Shown here: positions 33,801 to 44,645 of the stretch, in pieces
Layout of the letters: every line of letters starts with the position of its first letter
Position numbering within the stretch: position 1 is the first letter of the stretch
Assembly: GCA_002900995.3 (NCBI GenBank)
Contig: CM035306.1
Location: 1,178,001 to 1,242,000 of the forward strand
Direction of reading: 5' to 3'
Source of the DNA: Ganoderma boninense
Lineage: Eukaryota > Basidiomycota > Agaricomycetes > Polyporales > Polyporaceae
DNA: 64,000 bases
Notes under the pieces: model-generated
The model's database searches: none
What the model was told of the DNA's origin: nothing
The model's input: the letters and a program-made list of their open reading frames with translations, nothing else
Position numbers and translations under genes: made by a program

Positions 33801-36800
33801 ATGTACACTCCCATGGGCTCTGCTCTCCAGCATGCACGCCTCCTTGGGACGCAGTTCTTCTACCGCTTCGGCATGTGCGTATCGTCCTGCTCTCCTTCTG
33901 CTTCTCCGCTTAACTCGAAGCCGTACAGCCACTGCGCGACGCACCAGATCCGCCTCATCCTCGTCTCCTCCGTCGTCATCACATCCCTCCTCTTCCCGGC
34001 TATCGCCAGCTACTACTCTTCCCAGACCCAGTACTTCGCCGGCTTCACCCTCCGTGTACTCGACTCCTTCCTCACCCCGGACGATATTTCCAGCTACTTC
34101 GCACAGCATGACTTGCGACACTTGTGGGAGAATGATGCGGCGTTACGGACTCGGGCCGATTCGGTCGCCCGGGCCAGGTGCGGGATGGAAGGGATCTTGC
34201 GAGAGGAACGGGTCTTGGTGGGTAGTGTCTCTCCCGGAGAGGGTCTCGGAGCTCTCGACAAGAGCACGCTCCTTGCTACCCTGAAGCTCGAGCGGCGGAT
34301 TGGCGAAGCCCTGTCGGCACGAAGCATCCCTTGTCTGCAGACCCGCGGCGGGTCCTGCTTCGTGCTCAGCCCTTCTGCCTTTTGGAACTATGACGAACGC
34401 GACTTGGCCTCGGACGACGACATCGTGGACACCCTGAACCTCTCGCACAACATATCCATTTCCGGAGTACCGATCACCCCGGACATGGTGTTGGCTGGGC
34501 GTGATCTGGGCGACCCTTCTTCGAACACCATTGATGCTGCAATGTTCCTCGTGCTCACGTACTTCTTCCCGAGCAAGACTGTTTCGGAAACGACGGTCAT
34601 TTCCAGTGGCTTCACGCACTCGAAGACGCTGGTGGGGAGGCGGGCGAACTGGTAGTGCTTGCGCAGGACCCGCATTTGATCGCCCTGGAAGTAAGTAAAC
34701 TCATTCATTTGTTGGCCCAACAATTGGGCACTAACACGTTCCCGATCGCAGTACCGGAAAAATGCTTCTCTCCGCAACCGTTTCACCATGCTCTCCGCCT
34801 TCACCTACGTTACGTACACGGTATTTGGCGTGTACTGTTTCTGGCTCTTCCGCCGGATGAACATGGTGCACTCTCGCATCGGTCTCGCTTCACCGGGCTT
34901 GTTGAGATTGTGGTGAGCACGATTACTAGCGTCAGCGTTTGCGCTCTGGTCGGGTTCCGTGTCACGATGGTGCCCTGGGAGCTGTTCCCCATCATTGTGG
35001 TGTTCATAGGCGTAGAGAACATGTACAGTATCGTGAGTGTTTCATCGCTGAACTTTCCCCTCACTCGAATGTTCATGCTTCGGAGCAGGTCGATGCAGTA
35101 GTCAAGACGTCTATTACGCTGCCAGTCAAGGAGCGCATAGCACAGGGTCTGAGCCGAGCAGGCACTTCGAACACGCTGAAGGTTGTTTCGTATAACTCGA
35201 TTTTGGGCGTCCTGGCTGTCTTCTCTACCGGCGCCATACGGCAGTTCTGCGCATTCTCGATCGTCGTACCTAGTCGCACACTGGTTCTTGGTGCATACAT
35301 TCTTCGTGACTGTTGTGTCCATTGATATTCAGCGCCTCGAAGTAAAGTTTCATTCCGCTTCTCCATTCATTCGACAAGCTGACGCCTTCTTCAGCTTGAT
35401 GAGCTCCTTCGCCAAGGCACTAGCCTTGCACCTTCTGTTATCCACGACCCAAGGAAGACTACCGCGCGGCAATCGAAGACGAAGTTTGGTTCAACATGGT
35501 CGACTGTCCAAAGCCTCGTGCGCGGCAGACCGGCGAAGAACATTAGCTTGTTTCTGGTCAGTTGGCAGTCGCTGCGACGTCGCCTGTCGTCTAATTCCTT
35601 GCATTCAGTTGTTGGCCATAACTGGTGCATTATGGTACACGACGTCTCCGCAAGCGTTAGGCAACAAACCCACGGCTAAGCCACCGGTCACTCACAATCC
35701 TCTCGCGCAACTCTCCAGGACGCACAGCATGACTCTGGACAGCGTTTCGCCTGCTCAGCGTGTCTGGCAGATGCTGAACCCTGTCGGCGACTCGCTCATC
35801 CACATCCGCATCGAGTCACCTACCATCCTTGTCCTCGGAGACCGCGCAGACACTGGAGCGCCGGATACGACACCTGATGCTGCCGACAAGCCTTCCCCGC
35901 GACCTCGCGTCTCCCGTTATTGGAACCGGACGGTCCGGCCGATAATTTGGCTCCTCAAGATCTTCGTCATGCCGATCACAGGCACCACAATGCTGCTTTA
36001 TGGGCTGCTGTTGTACCTTCTGAAAGACGCGGAACTCTTGGAGGCCCAGCGCCATGCTGCCGAACCGGATTCCCCGACGACGGAAGAGCCTACGTCCGTA
36101 GAGGGCGGCATCTCCTTCACTACCCTTCCTCGCGCCTTTGCCACCGACGTCGACCTCATTGCGGCGAGTGACGATGGGAAGACGATCGCAACAGTGGGCC
36201 TGCAGAACGAATTCGTCATTTGGCGGACTGAGAAACAGTCTCATGTCGTCGTCGATACTTCCACGTTCGTCCTAGGCAGCAGTGCCAGCACGCCTTCCGT
36301 ATCGACAACGGTGACGGCTGTCGCAATGAACAGTATGGGTAACATCTGCGCGGCGGGAACTGGGGATGGTACGATCGCCGTTTTCGTAATCGGGAAAGAC
36401 CACATCAAGCCTTTACCACACCTCCATCTCGACCATCTCCCCTCCGGCGTCACATCCCTCCACTTTACTGGATCACTCAAGTTCGCATCTGGGGCTGTCA
36501 CTCCTCTTCGTCCTTCGAGTCCAGAGCCTCCGGCAGAGCTTATCTGCCATCTATATACGTCGTATGAGAACGGTGCTGTCGTCGAATGGGACATCTTGTC
36601 AACCAAGAACCCTCGCTATATTATCCCTTCCCGCGCGGCTTCAGTCGTCAAATCTATGCTTCTCCCCATCCAGGCCGATGGTAGGCTTCTAGTTGGGTTT
36701 GCGCTAGACGACGGGATACTGGAGCTGTGCAACGTCGAGCGAAGCAATCCAGTGCTCCAGGGCGAATGCGCCGTCTCGGCGGGCAACCCCGTCGACCTTG

Positions 36801-37990
36801 TAGCCAAGGTCCATGTATGCAGCGTCGAGCTCGACGGTGCGACGCGGATTATCATTGGAGCTGTGACACAGGCTGGTGTCATCTCCCTTTGGGACGCGCT
36901 ATCAGGGGAGTGCTTGATCATCCTTGACGAACCGTTCGGCGATGTCAACGTTCTGAAGATATCTCCGGTCCACACTTCAACTTGTACGACTTGCGGCGAG
37001 CTTCCGATCGAGAACTTCTCTATCACTTTCTCCGTCGGCCATGTAGTTCAGTTCTACCGGGCCTACCTCACCCTTCCCACCCGACGCTGCTCGTGTCCCC
37101 GCAATCTGCCTCAACAAGCGCCTCGCTCAAGTCTGCTCAGCCACCGTGCCCGGAGTGGGAGCAGCACGTCCGTCACGTCAACCGGGACGAACACCCCCGT
37201 CCGCTCTCGCTCCCGCATGTCCTCCATCTCCTCCTCGCCTCCCAACATCTTCCCCGTATCCGGACACGGCGTCCACTCGCGCCGTGCGTCGGAAAAGGAC
37301 AGCCTCCGCCGAGCGTCGGAGACATTCTTCCTCAACAACCCCGATTACTTCGAGTGCGACACCCCCGTTGGCCCGCAGGACGTCATCCCCGCCTCCAGTT
37401 TCCTCGCCTCGCAGGCGAACGCGTCGATATGGCAGAGCCTCGTCGTCGTTCGTGCTGCAGAAGCCACTTTCGAGCGTGGCGGGTGGGACGTCGGGAACGA
37501 CAAGATCGTCGGCATCCGTCGACGCCCCCGACCCCCCGCTGCGCGCAAGGGGAGTGCAGATCCCCGTGCACAGGTCGCCTCAGAGAAATCCGGGGGACTG
37601 ACCGCAGCAGCGCTCGACCGGTGGGAGCTATGGACGTTCGACCCGGCGGAGGGCCGCCTCCAGGCATCGCCGCTGCTCGCGCTGAACCGCGAGCCTCCGA
37701 GGAAGCGCAAGTACGAGGCGGACACGAGCACGGGCTCCCTGCGGATGACGGCGCCGCTGCCGAAACGGCGGGGCGCGGTGCCGAGGCTGCACTTTACGCG
37801 GGTGTCGCCGTTCGTGAGCACAAATTGCTGCTGTCTGGCTGGATTTGGGAACACGGTCGGCCTGTTCAAGTTCCACCTTGGCGGTGGCGGCGGGGCTGGG
37901 CGCGGGTCTGGCTCGGGTTCTGGATCGAATCTTGGGTCGCTGTCGAAGCCGCCGAGGGAGGGCCGGAACGCCTGCGCGAAGGCGGAGTAG
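33801..37990 (+). CDS. SCP1: SREBP cleavage-activating protein (SCAP)-type sterol sensor, three apparent 1-nt indels
   Basis: Multi-pass ER protein that senses sterols and escorts the SREBP transcription factor. Six exons: 33801..33874, 33929..34690, 34752..35032, 35089..35341, 35395..35556, 35609..37990; ~1,304 residues when corrected. The first TM (HQIRLILVSSVVITSLLFP) follows a cytosolic leader; a lumenal loop follows; residues ~280-480 form the sterol-sensing domain (FTMLSAFTYVTYTVFGVYCF, ITSVSVCALVGF, PIIVVFIGVENMY, SYNSILGVLAVFS). A long last exon carries a further TM and WD40-like strands (DGKTIATVGLQNEFVIW, NICAAGTGDGTIAVF, ENGAVVEWDI, GVISLWDALSGECL) that in SCAP bind SREBP. Frame requires a missing C at 34568-34570, a missing T at 34889-34890 and an extra C at 35269-35270; with these, every exon phase closes. 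Confidence 0.92.
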
Positions 37991-38489
37991 ATGGTTTCCG
38001 GCCAGGCTGAGACACGAGCCTGGTGTTCGAGTTCGAAACGAGCCTGGCGCGCCGACGCCGACGCACGACGCATGCATGCATGGTATCATACATGGATTCT
38101 TGTATAATCTCTCTCTTCACCGTCGTTCATAGATAGTAGCACTAGCTCAGAGCTCCTGGGTGTCCTCATTTCGTGTCATGGCTCGCGCACGGTCTCGTCC
38201 GTCTGGTTCGCTGCATGATATGCTATACTATGTATACTCACCGAGCCGCTTTCCTGCAATACACGCATTGCTGACTCCTTGTACATTATACCGGATGTAT
38301 GCAATAGGCTCGAACCGCGAATCCCCCGCTAGCGGTCCTATGTACATATCACGCTCTTCACGTTCAACACCGATTAATTATTAGCTGCCCTCCCTACTGA
38401 ATTGGACCAACTCTGCTTTGCCTTCTGCACACCACTCCGCTGTCCTCGACGTTCCTGGCACCTGGGTCCGATGCCCCCCATCATCCACC
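37991..38489. other. SCAP 3' flank / spacer
   Basis: AT-rich towards 38.1-38.4 kb; no gene seen. Confidence 0.45.
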
Positions 38490-39427
38490 GCCCGAGCCAG
38501 CCTCCTCCCGCAAGCCGCAACTGCTCAAGACGTGCTCCGGATGTCGTGCCGCGGAATATTACAGTAAGGAAAATCAGAAGACGGCATGGCCGACGCATAA
38601 GTACGTGCCCTCCGCACCTCTTACGCCGGCAGCTCGGGTGGCAATACCCTATATGCGCGGGGTTCGGCTTTGAAAATAAGATGACTGACTATTTCTGTCC
38701 GTAAGAAAAGAATGTGGTGTCACCTGCACGCTCGCCAAAGCCACCGACCCCGACCTCCTCGACAAAATCTTGGAACGGTTCGGCTTCAAGACACGCGTCG
38801 AGGCCCTGAAGGTCCTGAACGAGTTCGCACAGGCGCAAGCGGCTCGACCCCTTCGTCCCGCTTCCGCCTCCGTCACGACGGCGTCGCTTCAAGCGGCTTC
38901 GCCTGCCTCCGCCGCGAATTAAAGTTCGCGTCCCGCGAGCGCACCGTCGCGAGCGCACTGAGGCCTTCGACCGCATGTACGGCGAGAGCCGGGCGACCAT
39001 CCAGCAATTCCACAGCGCGAACCCGCTGTTCCTCGGGGGGTGCCCGGTCGCGTACCGGATCTGGCTCCTCGGCGTCGTCTCGTCCACCTGCTACCCAATC
39101 TTCTCCCCCATCTGCGCGCCACGCGCCTTCAACGAGGACGCGCCATGAGCATGAGATCCTCGAGGACATGCTCCGCCTGGCCACGGCGGCCAGCATCAAC
39201 GCCGGGCCCGTCCTCCGCGGCGTCGAGTTCCCGGTGCACCCAGTGCCCGGCCGGGTCGTCCGCGCGAACAAGATGTGGTCGTTCCTGCCTCTGTTCAGGG
39301 CGGACGACTGGGAGGCTTCTTGGGCTGCGTACTTGGGGGCTGACCCGAGGCGGAAGGGCGCAGATCTTCTGAACGACGCCATTGTGCGGTTCAAGTCTGG
39401 CTTGCCGCTTCTTGAGCTGATCCACGT
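38490..39427 (+). pseudogene. Decayed MYND family copy (copy C)
   Basis: The relic of exon 1 reads LLKTCSGCRAAEYYSKENQK then W-x2-HK just before a GTACGT donor at the conserved position. The first CxxC pair is not visible, and the YC-x3-C pair has become YY-x3-N, so zinc binding should be lost. The second exon is spread over three frames. One frame has KECGVTC plus LERFGFKTRVEALKVLNEF. A second has MYGESRATIQQFHSANPLFL, parallel to the FAG region of copy B. A third has INAGPVLRGVEFPVHPVPGR followed by KMWSFLPLF, parallel to the C-terminal PG-VR-W motif. At least two shifts and a stop separate them. Loss of ligands points to a real pseudogene, not only read error. It lies just upstream of two intact tandem copies. 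Confidence 0.75.
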
Positions 39428-40104
39428 CGCCACAGATTCTATGATGCATATATATGCTTCAGTGTGCACCCTTGGGTGCATGCAGTCAAATTTGCTAATC
39501 AGTACATTCTTTCTTGCTCTCATATGATGTAGGCTGCTGACTAGGAGGATCGCAACAGCTGGTAATAGCTCAGCCCATAGTGCATTTTGCTGTGTTGTCC
39601 ACGGACTTTCTGTGCATGCCTGTTGTTCTAGATTGGTGCCCTTGGAGCGCTCGTGTATGAGTGCGATGATGATGGTTCTAATGCCTGATGTTTTAGAGAT
39701 CGTACAGCACGGACGAAATACACTTACTCCTATCACTTTCACTCCGACAATGAGGAGGCTGCGGAGTCCGCTACCTTATTTCGCGAGAGTGACACGGGAT
39801 TTACTAAATCAAAGTGAGCGCACCTAGTTGACACCATGCTTATGAACTCTTGACGCCGGGCTATGGCTCTGGCAACGAAGTTTGGTAAGGGTTGAGGGCA
39901 GCTGAAGGCTGGTGCCGCCTTTCGCCAGGATAGTAATACCGGCACATAACTTCGGCGCGTGCGCCAACGAAGCAAAGTCCCGCGACCCCCGGGTTAGCAG
40001 TGGTCTCTGAGTCTTAAGAAACGAGCCCCTGGGAGATTTCCATAATCTCATTCTCACCCCACTGTCACCTTTAATCTGCTAGCCTCCATACCACAGTCAC
40101 ACCC
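39428..40104. other. Spacer upstream of MYND copy D
   Basis: No gene seen; open frames here are antisense or domain-free. Confidence 0.45.
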
Positions 40105-41187
40105 ATGAACGAGCAAGTGACTTCAGGGCCTATATTCCCTGCTTTCGACGCGTGCGACAATTGTGGCCGAACGGACTGGGGCTCAGAGAGGCCGAAGCTC
40201 TGCCAGGGGTGCAAGGTCATGAAATATTGCAACAGGGAGTGTCAGAAGGCGTCATGGGAGCGACACAGGTGAGATCTCGTACATGAACGCGCGAGCTCTA
40301 CCACACAGACCGGTCTCTAGAATCATGTGTCGTTCGGCACCGCTGAGCGACATGGAGATGAGTCCGCAGGTCATAGGGTATTCGACTCCTATGACCGCTG
40401 GCAAAGCACTTCACGACTGGTACATCATCCACCAATGGTCTCTTGGCGCCATCGGAGATGCCATCGTCCGCCTTCATGGAGGCATAGACTCGCTTCTCCG
40501 GTCCAGCTCCCCGCCACGCACGATTGTATTCACAGTGAAGGCGGCCAGCACTGGTGAGAGCGTCGAGAGCGACGGAAACCCCGCAACGGCCTTCAAGCTC
40601 GCCAACATCACCATCGTGCCGAGCAACGAGCATTACGCCACCGCAGCACGCGGAAACGAGATGCTTGAGCGTCGAGACCAGCTCAACATGATATTCGAGG
40701 CCGGCGGGCAGTCCATCGACGACCCCCTGTTCGCGGGTATGTTCTGCGCGGCGCACGTCGTGAACAAGACCGGGGTCGTCAACCACGAGTTCTTCGGGCT
40801 CTACCGCTTTCCCCTCCGACATGTACCCGACGACGTCAGCAACCCGCGGACGCGCCGTGCGCTGGCACAGTCTGTGGAGTTTCTGAGCAGGCTCATCGCC
40901 TCTGGGGTCGTGCTTCGGTATCAGACGAACTCCCACTCTGTGGAGGCCGAGCGCGGCCGGTACGTGCGGACCAGAGGTTCGTGGAAGTTCCAGTCCATCC
41001 AGGACGACTGGGAGTCCTTGGTGCCCCTTCCCGGGAATCCGGCCGGGCAGGGGATGGAGCTGTCCCCACGGGAACTGGTGACGCTTTTCGACGCTAGCGG
41101 GTCTCTTTTGCGGTTCAGGGTAAGTCCTTTCAGGTCCCCATAGCTGATTGGGACTGACGTTTTGCGCTGAAGAACACATCAGCATGA
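40105..41187 (+). CDS. MYND-type zinc finger protein, copy D (tandem pair)
   Basis: Exons 40105..40268 (164 nt), 40321..41119 (799 nt) and 41173..41187 (15 nt), 325 residues. Finger: CDNC, CQGC, YCNREC and HRIMC after splicing. The C-terminal ~260 residues are the shared family domain: IGYSTPMTAGKALHDWYIIH, DDPLFAGMFCAA, NKTGVVNHEFFGLYR, IASGVVLRYQ and GRYVRTRGSWKFQ. The tiny last exon adds NTSA. Copy E immediately downstream has identical exon lengths and closely similar sequence, so the pair arose by tandem duplication. No catalytic motif is evident; role unknown. Confidence 0.87.
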
Positions 41188-41609
41188 GCACGGAGACAGG
41201 CGTATGAGCCTTCCTGTTTTCCTATCTCCGCCTTCTCCACTGGCGACAGATGCCAGTGGTCCAACGGTATAGGAACCAATATATTCGGATAATCCTTCGT
41301 CTCTGCGTGCTCGAGTGACGTCTCCAGGAGGGGTAGATTGAGGGATTCGCAGTCTCAGCGCCGACTTAGAAGTCTGTATGTCAAGTTTCGAGCTCGACGC
41401 AGCTGTACGCTACAGCATTGCAGTAGCATGCCTGTGTGGCAACGCCGGTCATTGGCCCGGTCAACGCCGACGATGGTTGCCGGTTGGTTCCGTCGAAGCC
41501 GCTGGCGGATAAAATGAGCGCTGAGCCTCAGTTCCACCTTGAGCTTGAACGTTTGAACCCCCATCATCTTGTGTTCGTACATTCGACACATCCAAGGTAT
41601 CTATCAGTT
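41188..41609. other. Spacer between tandem MYND copies
   Basis: About 420 bases. An open frame runs through the right end into copy E in frame (ATG codons at 41514 and 41610); homology to copy D favours the 41610 start. Confidence 0.45.
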
Positions 41610-42707
41610 ATGGGTGATAGAGCTACCTCCGGACATATCTTTGCCGTTGGGGACATGTGTGGTCACTGCGGAAACAGAGATTGGGATTCTGAGAAACCGA
41701 AACTCTGCAATGGCTGCAAAGTGACGAAGTACTGCAATAGGGAGTGCCAGAGAGCAGCGTGGCCGAGGCACAGGCAAGTGCATTCTTCTCTCATTCGTGA
41801 ACAACAAGTTTCTCAATGACGGCATTCAACTGGCAGGCTCATGTGTCGGTCTGCGGAGCCCAGCGACATGCCGTTATGTCCGACCGACATAGGCTACTCG
41901 ACCCCAATGACAGCAGGCGACGCACTTCACAAGTGGTACATCCTCCACCAGTGGGCTTTGAACACCATTGCAGATGCTTTTATAAGCTCTCGTGGTGGAA
42001 TCGACACTCTGTTGGAGCCTGGGCCGCGCCGCACTCTTGTCTTCACTGTGAGAGCGGGCGATGAGAGCACAGAGAATGGCGGGAATCCAGCGAAGGCGTT
42101 CAAGCTCGCCAACATCAACATCGTGAAGAGCGAGGAGCACTACGCCATCGCTGAGCGCAGCGAGTACATGCAACTCCGTTGCGACAACATGAACGCGGAC
42201 CTCAGGCGCAGCGGTGCTTTCTACATCGATAGCACGTTCGCGGGCATGTTCTGCGCCGCCTTCGTCGTAGCCGGGACCGGCGTCGTCAACCATGAGCGGA
42301 TCGCCCTACATCGTCTTCCCCTCCGACACGTCCCCGCTGATATCAACAACAGTCAGACGCGGCGCGCTCTTGCGCAATCTGTCCGGTTTTTGAACATGGT
42401 CATCGCGTCTGGAGCCCTGCTCCGTTATCGCGACCCCAACCCCCATGAGGAGCCAGAGCGCGGCCACTACGTGCGTGCTAGGGGGTCTTGGAGGTTCCAG
42501 CCTCTCCAAGACGACCAATGGGACTCCCTAGTAATGTCGGCAAATCGGAAAGGGGTAACTTTGCCTAGGACGGAGTTAACCACGTCGGAGATGCTGACTC
42601 TCTTCGACGCCCATGGCTCTTTCTTGACCCTCAGGGTAGGCTGTTTCACCTCGTATTGTAATCAGTCAAGATGCTGACCCATCTGACCAAAGAACTTGGC
42701 GGCCTGA
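41610..42707 (+). CDS. MYND-type zinc finger protein, copy E (tandem pair)
   Basis: Exons 41610..41773 (164 nt), 41837..42635 (799 nt) and 42693..42707 (15 nt), the same lengths as copy D. Finger: CGHC, CNGC, YCNREC and HRLMC. Domain motifs match copy D: IGYSTPMTAGDALHKWYILH, DSTFAGMFCAA, GTGVVNHERIALHR, IASGALLRYR and GHYVRARGSWRFQ. Intron 1 starts with GCAAGT, a strong GC donor, whereas copy D has GTGAGA at the same place. The start could be the upstream in-frame ATG at 41514 (adds 32 residues), but the 41610 start matches copy D residue for residue (TSGHIF versus TSGPIF). Uncharacterised function. Confidence 0.86.
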
Positions 42708-43582
42708 TCGCCTCAGGTTTATAAGTAGTTGGCCAGGTTCACCTGTGACTTTCGCTTACGTGACACTTAGCGGCTCGTATACTGTACCATCAGGGACAAT
42801 GGATGATGTATCGTCTACTGTACTTTTCTCTTGATCCGAGTCTCGAGTATGATGCGCCTCCGAGATTGTGTTACTGGAGTCGATGAGCTCGACGTCCAAC
42901 GTTTGTGTCGTTAGGTTTTGTTACTTATAAAATTGTAAATCCTCTTTCTTAGATACTCTGGAGGCCAATAACCTCTACGAATTTACGTTTTCTATGTTTG
43001 ATATTTTTCGAGATACAACAGCAGTCTTGAAGCTTGAAGCTAGATGCGCACGTATAACCATGTTCATCTATCGTCTGTCCTTCCACATCAATGTCGACCA
43101 CCTCAGTATGGACCGTAGTACAGGAAAACGACCTCATACTACGTCATTAAGATTAGGTGGATCTCCTTCGAATCCAGACCGACGTATACTAACATGACGA
43201 GTTCCATGTAGGTGTCGGATGAGTGCCTTCGGGAGTGAGTCCTGGTCCCGTTCATGTCGTGCCGATGTACCCCACGTTCTTCCGCCCCTTCAATTGCAAC
43301 TTCCCACCCAAGTTCTCGAAAGCCTTGATAGACCGAGACCGGAAGTAGTGGCGTAGAGCCACAACTCAACTTTCGAGCCACCATGTCCGCGCGACCCAAC
43401 CTCGGCCAGGCTACTTCGCAATGCCGCACTCCACGCCCTTCCAGGCATAAAAGGCGCAACGCATCCACGTTCAAGTCCATCACATCTCTCGTCTACCCTC
43501 GCACCGCAGTCCGTGCACAACGCCATACTATCATCATCATCCCCCACCCAATCCCTTACGCACGACCGCGACCATAGCCACC
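42708..43582. other. Intergenic; promoter of the DUF6593-like gene at right
   Basis: No gene seen. An ATAAAAGG element at 43447-43454 lies ~130 bases before the next ATG and is a plausible TATA box. Confidence 0.45.
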
Positions 43583-44347
43583 ATGCGCCTCTACTTCACC
43601 CGCAACGACCCCGAGCACACGATCCTCATGTCCGCCAACGGCACGATCCACTACCAGGTCGACACCGTCAAGCCCGCGACGTTCTCCGCGCCGACGCTCT
43701 GCGTCTCGCGCCCGCCCGGCATCGGCGTCGACGGCGACATGTTCGTCGCCGAGGTCCAGTGGCGCCGCGGCCTGCACCACCCCGTCGTGCGCAGCCACAT
43801 CTTCGACGGCACCGAGTTCATCGAGATCGAGATCCGCGACTTCCTCTTCAAGATCGGGCGGCACCGCTCGCAGTGAGTCCATGATTCTACGTTGTGGAGG
43901 GCACGAAGGGAAGGCTGATCGTCGCGGCTCCCCAGCACACGGTACTTCCTCGGCAACGACGAGGAGGAGTACATGTGGAAGCCGGTCAAGGGCGTCGGAT
44001 ACGTCGTACGTCCTCTTTCTCTTCTCCCGCGCCTAGATACCTCGCATCGCATGCTGACACGCGCCGCGCATCGCCCTTTGCAGCTCTTCCACTGCAAGAC
44101 GCGCCGCGAGATCGCGCGGCCCATCCAGGAGATGGTGACGGAGGGCTTCTTCCGGGGCCAGAGGAAGTATTGCCTGGCGATCGAGCCGACGACGCTCGAC
44201 ATCGACGTCATCGTCGTCTCGTTCCTCATCATGGAGAAGCGGCGGCGGGACCGCGTCACCGCCGAGAGCATGAAGGTCCGCAACCAGGACGAGGAGTCCA
44301 CGGCGGAGGGCGGGTGCGAGGGCGAGATGTCGGGTTCCATGCAGTGA
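43583..44347 (+). CDS. DUF6593-like fungal protein of unknown function
   Basis: Three exons, 43583..43872, 43936..44005 and 44084..44347, 207 residues. Begins MRLYFTRNDPEHTILM, then a beta-rich stretch (HYQVDT, ATFSAPTLCV, MFVAEVQW), a WKPVKGVG motif, and a conserved-looking tail with LAIEPTTLDIDVIVVSF and a charged end. This layout is typical of the agaricomycete-wide DUF6593 family, whose function is not known to me; assignment is from memory of the family pattern. No signal peptide or TM. Confidence 0.7.
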
Positions 44348-44645
44348 TGTTGAATCAGTTCATGATTTCCGCGTTGCATCCCGTGTCTCGGCATCGGTTT
44401 CGCTGTCTGCTACTTGTTGGACTCTTGCTTGAACTTTTTAATGCTTGAATATGAACGATGTCCCCATTCGGAGGTTTATTAATGCATCTGAGTGAACAAT
44501 GTCGACCTGTACGTCACCTCTCGGACAAGCGTCGTTAGTGTCACAATCATACAATTTCCCCCGCATGATACAACCAACCAAGGGCAAATTTTCTATGTCT
44601 ACAACAAGTTAGATAGTATGCTTTCGATGGTCCACGCACTCTTCC
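44348..44645. other. Convergent spacer
   Basis: 3' flanks of the DUF6593-like gene and tryptophanyl-tRNA synthetase; no gene seen. Confidence 0.4.

Noticed and set aside
36982..38010. 342-codon frame inside the SCAP last exon
   Set aside because: Arg/Pro/His-rich shadow; the other frame continues the SCAP WD40 region to a natural stop.
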